Shown here in pieces: positions 34,273 to 44,200 of a stretch of 64,000 nucleotides of DNA. The notes beneath the pieces were generated by a model. It was not told the origin of the DNA. It saw only the letters and a list, made by a program, of their open reading frames with translations, and searched no databases. Source of the DNA: Pedobacter miscanthi (GTDB taxonomy: Bacteria > Bacteroidota > Bacteroidia > Sphingobacteriales > Sphingobacteriaceae); contig NZ_QNQU01000014.1 of the NCBI RefSeq assembly GCF_003315595.1, positions 62,001-126,000 on the forward strand. Reading direction: 5' to 3'. The number at the start of each line of letters is the position of its first letter. Position 1 is the first letter of the stretch. The position numbers and the translations under genes were made by a program.

Positions 34273-35670
34273 TTATTTTAAGCTGCCAACCATATCTTCA
34301 GGGCGTACCCATTCATCAAACTGTTCTGCAGTTAATAAACCCAGCTCAACGGCTGCCGCTTTTAATGTTTTATTTTCTTTATGCGCTTTTTTAGCAATTT
34401 TAGCGGCATTCTCATAACCCACATGCGGATTTAAAGCCGTAACCAGCATCAAAGAATTTTGAAGATGTTTCTCAATTTCAGGCAGGTTAGCTGTAATTCC
34501 TTCCGCACATTTTACAGTGAAAGAAACGCAGGCATCGCCGATTAAACGTGCCGATTGCAATACATTGGCTGCAATTACAGGTTTAAATACGTTAAGTTCG
34601 AAATGGCCGTTCATTCCGCCAACCGAAACCGCTACATCGTTACCAATTACCTGTGCGCAAACCATGGTTAAAGCTTCTGGTTGTGTTGGGTTAACTTTAC
34701 CCGGCATAATTGATGATCCAGGTTCGTTATCAGGAATCACGATTTCGCCGATACCACAACGCGGACCAGAGCTTAACATCCTAACATCGTTGGCAACTTT
34801 CATTAAAGCTACCGCTGTACGTTTTAATGCGCCCGAAAGTTCTACCATTGCATCATGTGCAGCTAAAGCCTCAAATTTATTTGGGGCCGTAACGAAAGGT
34901 AATCCGGTTAAATCAGCAATTTTTTTAGCCACTAAAACATCATATCCCTTTGGTGTATTTAAACCTGTACCCACAGCAGTACCGCCCAAAGCCAGTTCGG
35001 CAACCATTATCAAAGCATTTTTAATGGCCCTGATGCTGTTATCGATCTGTTGTACGTAACCCGAAAATTCCTGGCCCAGGGTAAGCGGTGTAGCATCCAT
35101 AAAGTGTGTACGTCCGGTTTTGGTAATGCCGGCAAATTCTTCCACTTTTTTAGCTAAAACATTTCTTAATTGTGTTAAGCCGGGGATGGTATTTTCTACG
35201 GTAAGTTTATATGCCGCAATGTGCATTGCAGTTGGGAAAGTATCGTTTGATGATTGTGATTTATTTACATCATCGTTAGGATGAAGCACTTTTTTATCGT
35301 CGGCCAGTGCACCGCCGTTAATTACATGCGCACGGTTGGCAATTACCTCGTTTCCGTTCATGTTGCTTTGCGTACCCGATCCTGTTTGCCAGATGACTAA
35401 TGGAAACTGATCATCCAATTGGCCGGCAATAATTTCGTCGCAGGCTTTAGCAATCAATTCTGCTTTTTCTGCAGGCAATACACCAAGTTCGGTATTTGCC
35501 AAAGCTGCTGCTTTTTTCAGGTATCCAAAAGCATGGATAATTTCTTTTGGCATCGAACCTTCCGGACCGATTTTAAAGTTATTGCGTGAGCGTTCGGTTT
35601 GTGCACCCCAGTATTTGTCGGCAGGCACCTGCACCTCGCCCATGGTATCGTGTTCTATTCTGAAACTCAT
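34273..35670 (-). CDS. fumC: Class II fumarate hydratase
   Basis: A 465-residue fumarase, which interconverts fumarate and malate in the TCA cycle. The signature GSSIMPGKVNPTQPE holds the catalytic loop Ser; other family blocks are TGSGTQSNMNGNEV, HPNDDVNKSQSSND and GRTHFMDATPLTLG. Full length. A TAAATTTG -7 box lies 23 bp upstream. Three small genes follow on the same strand. Confidence 0.96.
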   Translation of the reverse strand: MSFRIEHDTMGEVQVPADKYWGAQTERSRNNFKIGPEGSMPKEIIHAFGYLKKAAALANTELGVLPAEKAELIAKACDEIIAGQLDDQFPLVIWQTGSGTQSNMNGNEVIANRAHVINGGALADDKKVLHPNDDVNKSQSSNDTFPTAMHIAAYKLTVENTIPGLTQLRNVLAKKVEEFAGITKTGRTHFMDATPLTLGQEFSGYVQQIDNSIRAIKNALIMVAELALGGTAVGTGLNTPKGYDVLVAKKIADLTGLPFVTAPNKFEALAAHDAMVELSGALKRTAVALMKVANDVRMLSSGPRCGIGEIVIPDNEPGSSIMPGKVNPTQPEALTMVCAQVIGNDVAVSVGGMNGHFELNVFKPVIAANVLQSARLIGDACVSFTVKCAEGITANLPEIEKHLQNSLMLVTALNPHVGYENAAKIAKKAHKENKTLKAAAVELGLLTAEQFDEWVRPEDMVGSLK

Positions 35671-35692
35671 TATATTTTGATTTTTGTTGTCG

Positions 35693-35700
35693 CAAATTTA
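35693..35700 (-). promoter_or_regulatory. -7 box of fumC (TAAATTTG)
   Basis: On the minus strand TAAATTTG matches TAnnTTTG, 22 bp before the fumC ATG. The -33 TTTG is not evident. Confidence 0.55.
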
Positions 35701-35778
35701 GGTTTTTTGCCCTTTAAAGCGTTGAATTTATGTAAGATATTTGGTAGATAATAAAATATCTTAAAGTTCGGCATTTTT

Positions 35779-35835
35779 ACCTACGGATGCACGCAGATAA
35801 ACGCAGGTTTATATCAGTATGCATCCCCATCTGAA
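35779..35835. repeat. GATGCACGCAGAT-type intergenic repeat
   Basis: CTACGGATGCACGCAGATAA faces GTATGCATCC and CATCTG. It is a relative of the elements near 2053 and 17398 and sits between divergent fumC and rsgA. Confidence 0.55.
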
Positions 35836-35937
35836 CGGCAGGGCAGGCTTTTTATCAGTTTAATGGCTTAAATTAATGATATTGCCACCAGGGCCCGTTT
35901 CTGTCAATGAAATCATATTCATACCTTTACCGCAAAT

Positions 35938-36858
35938 ATGCAGGGATTAGTTATCAAATCTACAGGAAGCTGGTATAGTGTTCTGGCCGATAATGGCGAA
36001 CGCTACGATTGCCGGATTGTGGGTAAATTCAGGATTAAAGGACTTAAAACCACCAACCCGCTTGCGGTTGGTGACCAGGTAAAATTTGATCTGGAAAAAG
36101 ACAGTAACCAGGGCTTGATTAACGAAATGCTGCCGCGTAAAAACTACATCATCCGTAAATCCATCAACCTGAGCAAACAGGCTCAGATATTGGCAGCCAA
36201 TTTAGATATGGCAATGCTGGTGGTTACACTGGCCTCGCCACGAACTTCTTTAGGCTTTATCGACCGTTTTTTGGTTACTGCCGAAGCTTATGATGTTCCT
36301 GCAGTTTTGGTGTTCAATAAACTTGATCTGTTTAGCAAAGAAGGGTTGGAGATTTTGCAGGAATTTAAAGATATTTACGAGAATATCGGTTATGCCTGTT
36401 ACGAAGTTTCTGCTTTAAAAGGAATTAATATTCCGGTTATTCAGGAGTTGATTACCAATAAAATTACTTTAATTTCCGGGCACTCAGGTGTAGGAAAATC
36501 AAGTCTGATCAATGCTTTATTACCCGATCGCGATTTGAGAACAGGAGAAGTTTCAGACTGGAGCGATAAAGGGCAGCATACTACTACTTTTGCAGAGATG
36601 TTCGAATTACCACAGGGTGGATTCATTGTAGATTCTCCGGGGATTAGGGAATTGGGTGTTATCGATATCGAAAAGGATGAATTAGGGCATTTTTTCAGGG
36701 AAATTTTTAAAACCTCTCACGATTGCCGGTTTAACAATTGCAGGCATGTTAACGAACCGGGCTGCGCTGTTATCGAAGCCGTAAATGAAGGTGAAATTGC
36801 CATTTCGAGATACGAAAGTTACCTGAGTATTTATCACGGTAACGATACGCGTCATTAA
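35938..36858 (+). CDS. rsgA: Ribosome small subunit-dependent GTPase A
   Basis: A 306-residue circularly permuted GTPase. An N-terminal OB fold (1-75) is followed by the permuted motifs: G4 FNKLDL, G1 GHSGVGKSS and G3 DSPGIRELG. The C-terminal zinc-binding subdomain is HDCRFNNCRHVNEPGC. It matures the 30S subunit. A near-consensus TACCTTTA box lies at 35922-35929, 9 bp before the ATG, so the mRNA is almost leaderless. Confidence 0.95.
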   Translation: MQGLVIKSTGSWYSVLADNGERYDCRIVGKFRIKGLKTTNPLAVGDQVKFDLEKDSNQGLINEMLPRKNYIIRKSINLSKQAQILAANLDMAMLVVTLASPRTSLGFIDRFLVTAEAYDVPAVLVFNKLDLFSKEGLEILQEFKDIYENIGYACYEVSALKGINIPVIQELITNKITLISGHSGVGKSSLINALLPDRDLRTGEVSDWSDKGQHTTTFAEMFELPQGGFIVDSPGIRELGVIDIEKDELGHFFREIFKTSHDCRFNNCRHVNEPGCAVIEAVNEGEIAISRYESYLSIYHGNDTRH

Positions 36859-36956
36859 TGGAGTTGGAAATTCGGAGTCCGAAGATATGATGTGCGATAG
36901 ACAACTCTTAATTGAACCAATAAATTATTAAAAACCTTTGCTTAAAAAATAAAGAG

Positions 36957-37910
36957 ATGAAGTTTAAACTGGGAGATTTTGTGCGTTTTGTTGATGAAAA
37001 ACGTGAAGGATATGTAACCAAAATTATTGATGCGCAAACTTTAGGCGTTACGGATGAGGATGGTTTTGAAATTCCTGTTGCGGTAAGTAATCTAACTTCT
37101 GTACATGGTCATGGTGTGGTTGCCGAAGAATTGGATACCCCTAAACCGATCCATGTAAATATTCCTAATATAAGCAAAATCGAAAATGGCATTTATGTAG
37201 CTGTTGCTACCGATGATAAAGCTGGCAATGTGGTACATTTTCACTTGCAGAATCATTCGCCAAATGTTTTGCTGGTAAGTCTCACTATTGAGCGGAAAGA
37301 AAAATATACAGGTGCTTTTCATGGCATCATCCAGGCTTACGCTTCAAGCCTGGTTTATTCTGCCTCGCTGGCTGATTTGGATCTTTGGCCCGAATTTAAC
37401 TTTCAGGTGCTGGTATTTAACAAAGCTGATGTTAAGCCGATTGATCCGCTGGTGATCCGCAAGAAATTCAGGGCAAAAGATTTTAGTACCGAACAGAAAG
37501 AACTACCCCAGTTAAAAAATAAAGGCTGGCTGATCCGTTTAGACGACCTGGTTCCGGTAACGATTGATGCACAGAAATTAAAAGAAAGTTTTTTTAAATC
37601 TGCAGAAGAGAAAAGAACGGTTGAAGCACCACAGAAAGAAATAGATCTGCATATCGAAAAACTCAGAGATGATCACCATTTTTTGGAAGCGGATGAAATG
37701 TTGCAGATACAGATCAACTATTTTCAGAATGCCATGGATGCTGCGGTAGTCCATCATTTTGATAAAATTGTTTTTATTCACGGCTCTGGCAATGGTACAT
37801 TAAGGGATAAAATCCATAAACTGATCAGTAAAAACCCGCATGTGAAAACCTATATGGATGCACGGAAAGAAAAATTCGGCTATGGCGCTACCGAAGTTGT
37901 GTTTAAATGA
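36957..37910 (+). CDS. DUF2027 domain protein with C-terminal Smr domain
   Basis: A 317-residue protein. The N-terminus (1-60) is an SH3-like beta domain (LGDFVRFVDEKREGYVTKII), then the DUF2027 beta sandwich (about 70-190), and finally a Smr/MutS2 C-terminal domain with IVFIHGSGNGTLRDKIHKL (about 273-291). Smr domains nick or bind branched DNA, or cleave mRNA in stalled-ribosome rescue; HGSGNG is the usual active-site loop. It follows rsgA by about 100 bp. A link to ribosome or nucleic acid quality control is inference. Confidence 0.9.
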   Translation: MKFKLGDFVRFVDEKREGYVTKIIDAQTLGVTDEDGFEIPVAVSNLTSVHGHGVVAEELDTPKPIHVNIPNISKIENGIYVAVATDDKAGNVVHFHLQNHSPNVLLVSLTIERKEKYTGAFHGIIQAYASSLVYSASLADLDLWPEFNFQVLVFNKADVKPIDPLVIRKKFRAKDFSTEQKELPQLKNKGWLIRLDDLVPVTIDAQKLKESFFKSAEEKRTVEAPQKEIDLHIEKLRDDHHFLEADEMLQIQINYFQNAMDAAVVHHFDKIVFIHGSGNGTLRDKIHKLISKNPHVKTYMDARKEKFGYGATEVVFK

Positions 37911-37961
37911 TGTAAAAGGGAAGAGGTGAGATGGATGATGGAGGAGCTTTCTCCCGCCATT

Positions 37962-38110
37962 CGTCATTTCGACCACGCCATTCGTCATTCTGAACTTGTT
38001 TCAGAATCTATCCAGTAAATTAAAGATTCTTCACTGCGTTCAGAATGACAGAAAATGAATGTCATCCTTGAGCCTGTCGAAGGACTCAGCGGTAATCTTC
38101 TAAATCTGCG
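37962..38110. repeat. Cluster of CGTCAT hairpin repeats
   Basis: A partial CGTCATTTCGACC (37962), a full copy 37983-38049 (CGTCATTCTGAACTTGTTTC ... TTCAGAATGAC) and a third subtype, GTCATCCTTGAGCCTGTCGA at 38061, lie in tandem in the gap between two convergent genes. Confidence 0.8.
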
Positions 38111-38133
38111 GGAAAAATTAGAACAATAATCCG

Positions 38134-38826
38134 CTAAAACCCAAACTCCAAAACCACCACAATCGCATTATTGCTCAGGGCTTCCAGCTCTACCTGTTCA
38201 ATATCCCAAAGGGCGAGACCGTCTCTGGCATGCATTAAACGACCTTCAATTTCGAAAGCACCATCAATAATAAAAGCATAAAACTGACGCTGCTTGTGCT
38301 GTATTTTATAAATAGCCTCTTTTCTGCCGGCAAAAATACCTGCACTTAATTTAAAGGGTAATTTCGGGTTGGATATAATTTCGATTAACTGGTTCTGGTT
38401 CTGTCCGAAGTCGAAATTAAAAAGCATTTCACTCGCCCGCATTAAAAACATATCCGTTTTAATTCCGAACTGGATATAATTGATCACATCATTTGGGTAA
38501 GGATTGCTGATTTCGAGTACTTCACCCTTTCCCATATTCAATACCTGTACCTGCCCGGTTTCTAAGGCAAATTCTTTTCCGTTGGCAACAATATCCATAG
38601 CACCGGTAATGGGCATAAATAGCTGCAGCGAATCTTCTTTGCATAGAAAAAAAGTAACTTTCCCACCCAAAACCGATTCATCGTTGCATAAAAATAAATT
38701 ACCAAGGGCTTCTTTATGTTCGCTGTAATATTTCTCGAAATTAAAAGTGCTGTACCTTCTTAATACCGAAGTTTCGGTTAACCCGCGTTCGTCGGCCAAA
38801 AATATTTTCCCAGGGCTAAGTTCCAT
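38134..38826 (-). CDS. Pirin-like bicupin protein
   Basis: A 230-residue protein with two cupin-like halves. The C-terminal half, FIIDGAFEIEGRLMHARDGLALWDIEQVELEA, resembles the quercetinase C-terminal cupin of YhhW-type pirins; the N-terminal half has GGKVTFFLCKEDSLQLFMPI. The HPHRGFET metal motif of classical pirins is absent, so it may not bind iron. Its start lies 1 bp after the stop of the preceding gene, which implies translational coupling. Confidence 0.75.
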   Translation of the reverse strand: MELSPGKIFLADERGLTETSVLRRYSTFNFEKYYSEHKEALGNLFLCNDESVLGGKVTFFLCKEDSLQLFMPITGAMDIVANGKEFALETGQVQVLNMGKGEVLEISNPYPNDVINYIQFGIKTDMFLMRASEMLFNFDFGQNQNQLIEIISNPKLPFKLSAGIFAGRKEAIYKIQHKQRQFYAFIIDGAFEIEGRLMHARDGLALWDIEQVELEALSNNAIVVVLEFGF

Positions 38827-38827
38827 T

Positions 38828-39334
38828 TTAATGCATGTTTTTTATGGAGTGGATGCTTACAAAAGGCTGTAGCTGAAAAAGGTTGGTGAACGTTTCCTCT
38901 TCATCTGTTTCTTTAAATTGTGATACTAAAAGCAGGTTATCAATTGTACTGTGCCATATTAATGGTTTTGAAAAGAAATTTACGGCTACTTTATGCTTCT
39001 CCGGGTCGTTAATGTCCGAATTAATGATCTCGAACTTAAAATTTTCAAAAGTCAAAAACCGCCTGCCCAGGTTATCGAGTATATCAGGGATAATTCCATT
39101 CAGCTGCCTTAAATAGCCTGTAATGGCTGCACTTACTAAAAAATGAAGTTTCTCGGCTTCGGGTATATTCAACAGCATTTCTGCAAAAGTGGTAAACTGT
39201 TGTTCCTGATTATAAAACTGCGCCTGCATTTTAAATTCTGCAAAACTATCTTCGTGTACAAACTTATCCCAATAACTGGTATTGCCTGCATCGATAATTT
39301 TCCGGTAGCAAAGCGTAATCACTTTTTTCAACAT
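38828..39334 (-). CDS. Hypothetical protein coupled to the bicupin
   Basis: A 168-residue soluble protein without recognised motif. It has an alpha-helical start, an acidic middle and no signal peptide or membrane span. One base separates its stop from the bicupin start, so the products are probably made in fixed ratio and may interact. A terminator lies just upstream and isolates this pair from the dioxygenase gene. Confidence 0.75.
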   Translation of the reverse strand: MLKKVITLCYRKIIDAGNTSYWDKFVHEDSFAEFKMQAQFYNQEQQFTTFAEMLLNIPEAEKLHFLVSAAITGYLRQLNGIIPDILDNLGRRFLTFENFKFEIINSDINDPEKHKVAVNFFSKPLIWHSTIDNLLLVSQFKETDEEETFTNLFQLQPFVSIHSIKNMH

Positions 39335-39344
39335 GGCATAAAAT

Positions 39345-39373
39345 TAAAAAAGACGCTAAGAATTCCTAGCGCC
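39345..39373 (-). terminator. Terminator of the dioxygenase gene
   Basis: On the minus strand GGCGCTA, an 8-base loop and TAGCGTC form a stem (39352-39373) followed by TTTTTT. It lies 32 bp after the dioxygenase stop. Confidence 0.85.
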
Positions 39374-39404
39374 TTCATAAAAATAAAACAATTATAAGGA
39401 TATA

Positions 39405-40136
39405 CTATGCTTTAACATTTACTTTAAATGTAAGATCGAAACCTGCGGCCAGTGTTCCGCTCACCGTAGCTATTTCTATACCTGTTTTATCATCACTAAA
39501 AACATTGTCGGCATTATTGTAGGTATAGCCGGTTAAGCCTTTACTATAGCCGTTTACCAATGCTACCGATGTTCCGGCGCCCTCAGGGAAAGCAATTTGT
39601 GTAACCATTAATGAAGTACCGGCAGCATTATAAACATGCACATGGATGTGTGTTGCACGACCACTGTACCAGCCCGGGAAAATGGTTGTAAAAGTTACCA
39701 GGCCATTGGCATCTGTAGTTTGGCGGCCCCGCAAAAAATGCACCGATTGATAATTGGTACTCTGCATGCCAGTGCCCCCGTATTCAGAATAATTGCCTTC
39801 AGCATCGCAATGCCAGATATCGACTATAGCCCCCGCCAGGCCTGCGCAATTGTTGTTCAGGTTACCGATGGTGATTTTTACAGTGAGTTTATAGCCTGAG
39901 CGACCATCCGTAATATCGCTACGCACATACGACGCCGGTACTTTTGTTGGGAAAGGCCCTTCGGTTTCTGTAGGTGCTACAGTACAGGTTCCGTTGGTGC
40001 TGGCTGTTGTTCCGGCAGTGCCTGATCCTGATGTGTTTGTCCCATCCATGATGCTGCTTTTTTTGCAGGCCTCAATAATTACAGGAGTTGAGATGGCTCC
40101 GATCATTAAGCTTCTGATGAAATTTTTTCTTTCCAT
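39405..40136 (-). CDS. Intradiol ring-cleavage dioxygenase-like protein
   Basis: A 243-residue exported protein. The N-terminus has an arginine-poor twin-basic start (MERKNFIRSL), a hydrophobic stretch and lipobox IIEAC (about 20-24), then a Thr/Gly/Ser-rich linker. The dioxygenase domain starts near TETEGPF. Iron ligands expected of the family are present: Tyr in EGNYSEYGG, Tyr in PGWYSGR, and two His in RATHIHVHV. The substrate of these surface lipoprotein forms is unknown. ATG at 40136 is chosen over an upstream in-frame start that lacks a signal sequence. Confidence 0.88.
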   Translation of the reverse strand: MERKNFIRSLMIGAISTPVIIEACKKSSIMDGTNTSGSGTAGTTASTNGTCTVAPTETEGPFPTKVPASYVRSDITDGRSGYKLTVKITIGNLNNNCAGLAGAIVDIWHCDAEGNYSEYGGTGMQSTNYQSVHFLRGRQTTDANGLVTFTTIFPGWYSGRATHIHVHVYNAAGTSLMVTQIAFPEGAGTSVALVNGYSKGLTGYTYNNADNVFSDDKTGIEIATVSGTLAAGFDLTFKVNVKA

Positions 40137-40750
40137 AGTCAATGCGTTTTGTTTCGTTGGATTAAAGTTGCCGCAAAAGGGTTTAACTGTAACAATTGTA
40201 TCGACAAACACGAGATTTGAACCGTTAAAGGCCTTGGGAGCCTGTCATTTCTCCGATTCTGTCATCCGGAGCGCAGCGAAGGATCTTTAAAATATCATCA
40301 TTTCGCTCTAATCGATTAGTTTACCCTTATCGTATAGTTTTCTCCCATCCACACAGTCTTGCCTCGGCTCGCCGCCGCCGAGGGGCTCTTTCTTTTCTCT
40401 TGATAGAAAAGAAACAAAAGATCAAGGCTTGGATCTGATGTCGGATAAATTCGTCAAAGCTTTTTGGTCGCCAGCACAAGCCCACGATGAAAAATCGGGT
40501 AGGGCGTGCTGCCTCGGGGCAGTGCTGATTGAATGGGGGTGCAAAAACTTTAATGTTTTATCCTTCCACCATCTCCTATGCCGGATGGCAAGGTGCAGAT
40601 AGCATGATTCGATAGCAGGGTGCGATAAATATTTTCCTCGAGCCTTTCCCTTTCAGGGGGAGGTGTCGGTAGACGGATAGGGGTTGGGGCGGATAGGGGC
40701 ACGCTTTTTGCTTTAGGCAGATTTCGTTTTATATTATAAAAGATTAAAAG
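40137..40750. other. Long non-coding gap
   Basis: No credible gene is visible. The gap holds a CGTCAT-type repeat fragment (about 40243-40286, with GTCATCCGGAGCGCAGCGAA), the GC-rich covarying repeat at 40357-40430, and then G-rich sequence such as GGGGTTGGGGCGGATAGGGG near 40680-40699. Confidence 0.6.
40357..40430. repeat. GC-rich repeat with variable stem, copy A
   Basis: TCTTGCCTCGGCTCGCCGCC continues GCCGAGGGGCTCTTTCTTTT, then CTTGAT...AGAAAAGAAACAAAAG...ATCAAG. The second copy at 62450-62520 keeps the first block but has GGCGT...ACGCC in place of the CTTGAT/ATCAAG stem. Confidence 0.8.
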
Positions 40751-40758
40751 TAGCTTTG
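40751..40758 (+). promoter_or_regulatory. -7 box (TAGCTTTG) next to a start codon
   Basis: TAGCTTTG matches TAnnTTTG and ends 9 bp before the ATG at 40768. The transcript would have almost no leader. Confidence 0.6.
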
Positions 40759-40767
40759 CCGCTATTA

Positions 40768-41067
40768 ATGAAACACTTTGTTACCATATCGCTTGTATTT
40801 TTTAGCTTAACACATTTGGCAAAAGCCGAACGCGTTGAAGGGCTGAGGATATTGAACGAGTATTGTAAGGAATGCAAAATCAGTGTTAATGCGGCTGGCC
40901 AAACATCCAATCAGCTTAACGAACATCGTAATCCATACCTGTTATCCTATACCAAACTGGCCTTAATTGGTGTTCAGCCTCAATTAAAGGTCGAAAAATA
41001 TGTATGTGTAAACCAGGTAATCGCCGATTTAACAATCAGGAAAAAACCGAAGAACAATAGTCCCTAG
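40768..41067 (+). CDS. Small secreted hypothetical protein
   Basis: A 99-residue protein with a signal peptide (MKHFVTISLVFFSLTHLAKA). The mature part has the pattern YCKECKISV, a possible metal-binding CxxC, and one more Cys (KYVCVN). No family is recognised. An in-frame TTG at 40756 is rejected since it overlaps the -7 box. The gene lies 140 bp before secA and is on the same strand. Confidence 0.7.
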   Translation: MKHFVTISLVFFSLTHLAKAERVEGLRILNEYCKECKISVNAAGQTSNQLNEHRNPYLLSYTKLALIGVQPQLKVEKYVCVNQVIADLTIRKKPKNNSP

Positions 41068-41207
41068 TTTATCATTCACAGATAAAATCTTTTAGAAGAT
41101 TTTTTACCCCTTATTTATATCAGCAACTGCCAATCTGACTTAAGGAAGACAATGGCTTGGTTGTTGTAACACACCATTTTTTAATAATAAATACGAATTA
41201 AAACATA

Positions 41208-44200
41208 ATGTTAGGATTTTTAGCGAAGATTTTCGGAAGTAAATCAGAAAGAGATATAAAGGCCATACAGCCCCTGGTTGTAAAGATAAACGAACACTAC
41301 AGTAAATTATCTGTGCTTAGCAACGATGAGTTACGTGGTAAAACCATTGAGTTTAAAGAGAAGATTGCTGCCTTCTTAACCGAAATCGATGGGAAAATTT
41401 CAGCCTTAAAAGCTGAAGCAGAAAGCGAAGAATTAGATCTTCACCAAAAAACAGCTATTTACGATCAGGTTGATGCTTTAGGTAAAGACCGCGATGCAGA
41501 ATTAGAAAAAGTACTGTTGGAAATTCTTCCGGAGGCTTTTGCTGTAATTAAAGAAACTTCACGCCGTTTAAGCGAAAACGATTATTTAGAGGTTACTGCA
41601 ACCCAGTTCGACAGGGATTATGCCGCAGGAAGAAACAATGTGAAAATTGTTGGCGATAAAGCACAATGGGCCAATAAATGGGATGCTGCCGGAACGGAAG
41701 TAGCCTGGAACATGGTACATTACGATGTACAGTTAATTGGTGGTATTGTATTGCACAGCGGTAAAATTGCCGAGATGGCTACCGGTGAGGGTAAAACCCT
41801 TGTTAGTACATTGCCAGCTTATTTAAATGCATTGGCCGGACAGGGTGTACACATCGTTACGGTGAATGATTACCTTGCACGCAGGGATAGTGAGTGGAAT
41901 GGTCCGTTATTTGAATTCCATGGTTTAACGGTTGATTGTATCGATAAACATGAGCCAAACTCGGAAGAAAGAAGAAAAGCTTATGCTGCAGATATCACTT
42001 ACGGAACCAATAATGAGTTCGGTTTCGATTACCTGCGTGACAATATGTCGCAAACACCAGATCAGTTGGTACAACGCAAGTTGCATTTTGCCATGGTGGA
42101 TGAGGTCGATTCAGTTTTAATTGATGATGCCCGTACCCCTTTAATTATTTCCGGTCCGATCCCACGCGGAGATGAGCATGAGTTTTATGAGTTGAAACCA
42201 CGTATCGAACGTTTGGTTAATGCACAAAAAGCTTATGTAACCCAGGCGTTAAACGAGGCTAAGAAATTAATTAACGCTGGTAACAGCGGAACTGAAGAGG
42301 GCGAAGGTGGTTTGGCTTTATTACGTGCTTACCGTGGTTTACCAAAAAATAAAGCTTTAATCAAATTTTTAAGCGAAAGCGGTATCCGTGGCCTGTTATT
42401 AAAAACAGAGAACCATTATATGGCAGATCAATCTAAGAATATGCCTAAGGTAGATTCTGAATTGTATTTCTATATCGATGAAAAAAATAACCAGGTAGAA
42501 TTAACCGAAAAAGGTATCGAACTGATTACGCAATCTGGCGAAGACCCACATTTCTTTGTATTGCCTGATGTAGGCACTGAAATTGCAGAACTTGAAAAAT
42601 CTGATATCGCTTTAGAAGATAAGGTTGTTCAAAAAGATGCTTTAATGCGCGATTATTCTGTTAAGGCAGAACGTATCCACTCGGTTAACCAGTTATTAAA
42701 AGCTTATACTTTGTTCGAAATTGATGTAGAATACATCATCGACGAAGGGAAAATCAAAATTGTAGATGAGCAAACCGGCCGTATTATGGATGGCCGCCGT
42801 TATTCTGACGGTTTACACCAGGCCATTGAGGCAAAAGAAAATGTAAAGGTTGAGGATGCTACCCAAACTTATGCAACTGTAACTTTACAGAACTATTTCC
42901 GTATGTACCACAAACTTTGCGGTATGACGGGTACTGCAACCACAGAGGCAGGAGAGTTCTGGTCGATCTATAAATTAGATGTGGTAGAAATCCCTACTAA
43001 CAGGAACATTTCGAGGATTGATGAGCAGGATTATGTTTACCGTACCGTTCGCGAAAAATATAATGCCGTTGCTGCAGAGATACAATACCTTGTTTTCCCA
43101 TATTCTCATTACGAAACTGAATATGAAACAGATAAAGAAGGTAATATCAAGCAAAAAGATGGTAAACCGGTTGTTAAATACGATCAAACCGGCAGAGCTG
43201 TACCAAAACTGGATGCTAAAGGGGCTTTAATTCCTGCGGTTAATCCTGAAACAGGACAATTACAGCCACAGGCAGGCCGCCCGGTATTGGTGGGTACAAC
43301 CTCTGTTGAGATTTCGGAATTGTTAAGCCGTATGCTTAAACTACGTGGAATTAAACATAACGTACTGAATGCTAAAATGCACCAGAAAGAGGCCGATATC
43401 GTTGCCGAAGCTGGTCAGGCCGGAACGGTTACCATTGCAACGAACATGGCCGGTCGTGGTACCGATATTAAATTAGGCGCAGGTGTTAAAGAAGCTGGCG
43501 GTTTAGCCATCGTTGGTACCGAGCGTCACGAATCGCGTCGTGTAGACAGGCAGTTACGTGGTCGTGCAGGTCGTCAGGGCGATCCGGGTTCATCTCAGTT
43601 CTTCGTTTCACTGGAAGATAACTTAATGCGTTTATTCGGGTCTGAGCGTATCTCCAGTATCATGGTACGTATGGGTATCGAAGATGGCGAGGTGATCCAG
43701 CACTCTATGATTACCAAATCAATCGAACGTGCACAGAAAAAAGTAGAAGAAAACAACTTTGGTATCCGTAAACGTTTACTGGAGTACGATGATGTGATGA
43801 ACTCGCAGCGTACTGTAATTTACGCTAAACGTAAAAACGCTTTATTTGGCGAACGTTTAGATGTGGATATGAACAACATGGTTTTCGACGTTGCCGAAGA
43901 TATCGTAACCGAATACAAACAGGAAGCTAATTTTGATGGCTTTAAATTAGAAGTGATTAAAAACTTCTCTTTGGATACAGCCATTACCGAAAAAGAATTC
44001 ACGTCGACAAGCATCCCTCAGTTAACCGAAATATTGTTCGAAGAAGCGGAAGCATTTTATGCACGTAAATCAGAAGCGATCATTCAACAATCACTACCTG
44101 TTTTAACTCAGGTTTACGAAGAACGCGGATCGCACATCGAGCAGATTGTAGTGCCTTTTACTGATGGTATTAGAGGTATCCAGGTTGCAGTTGACCTGAA

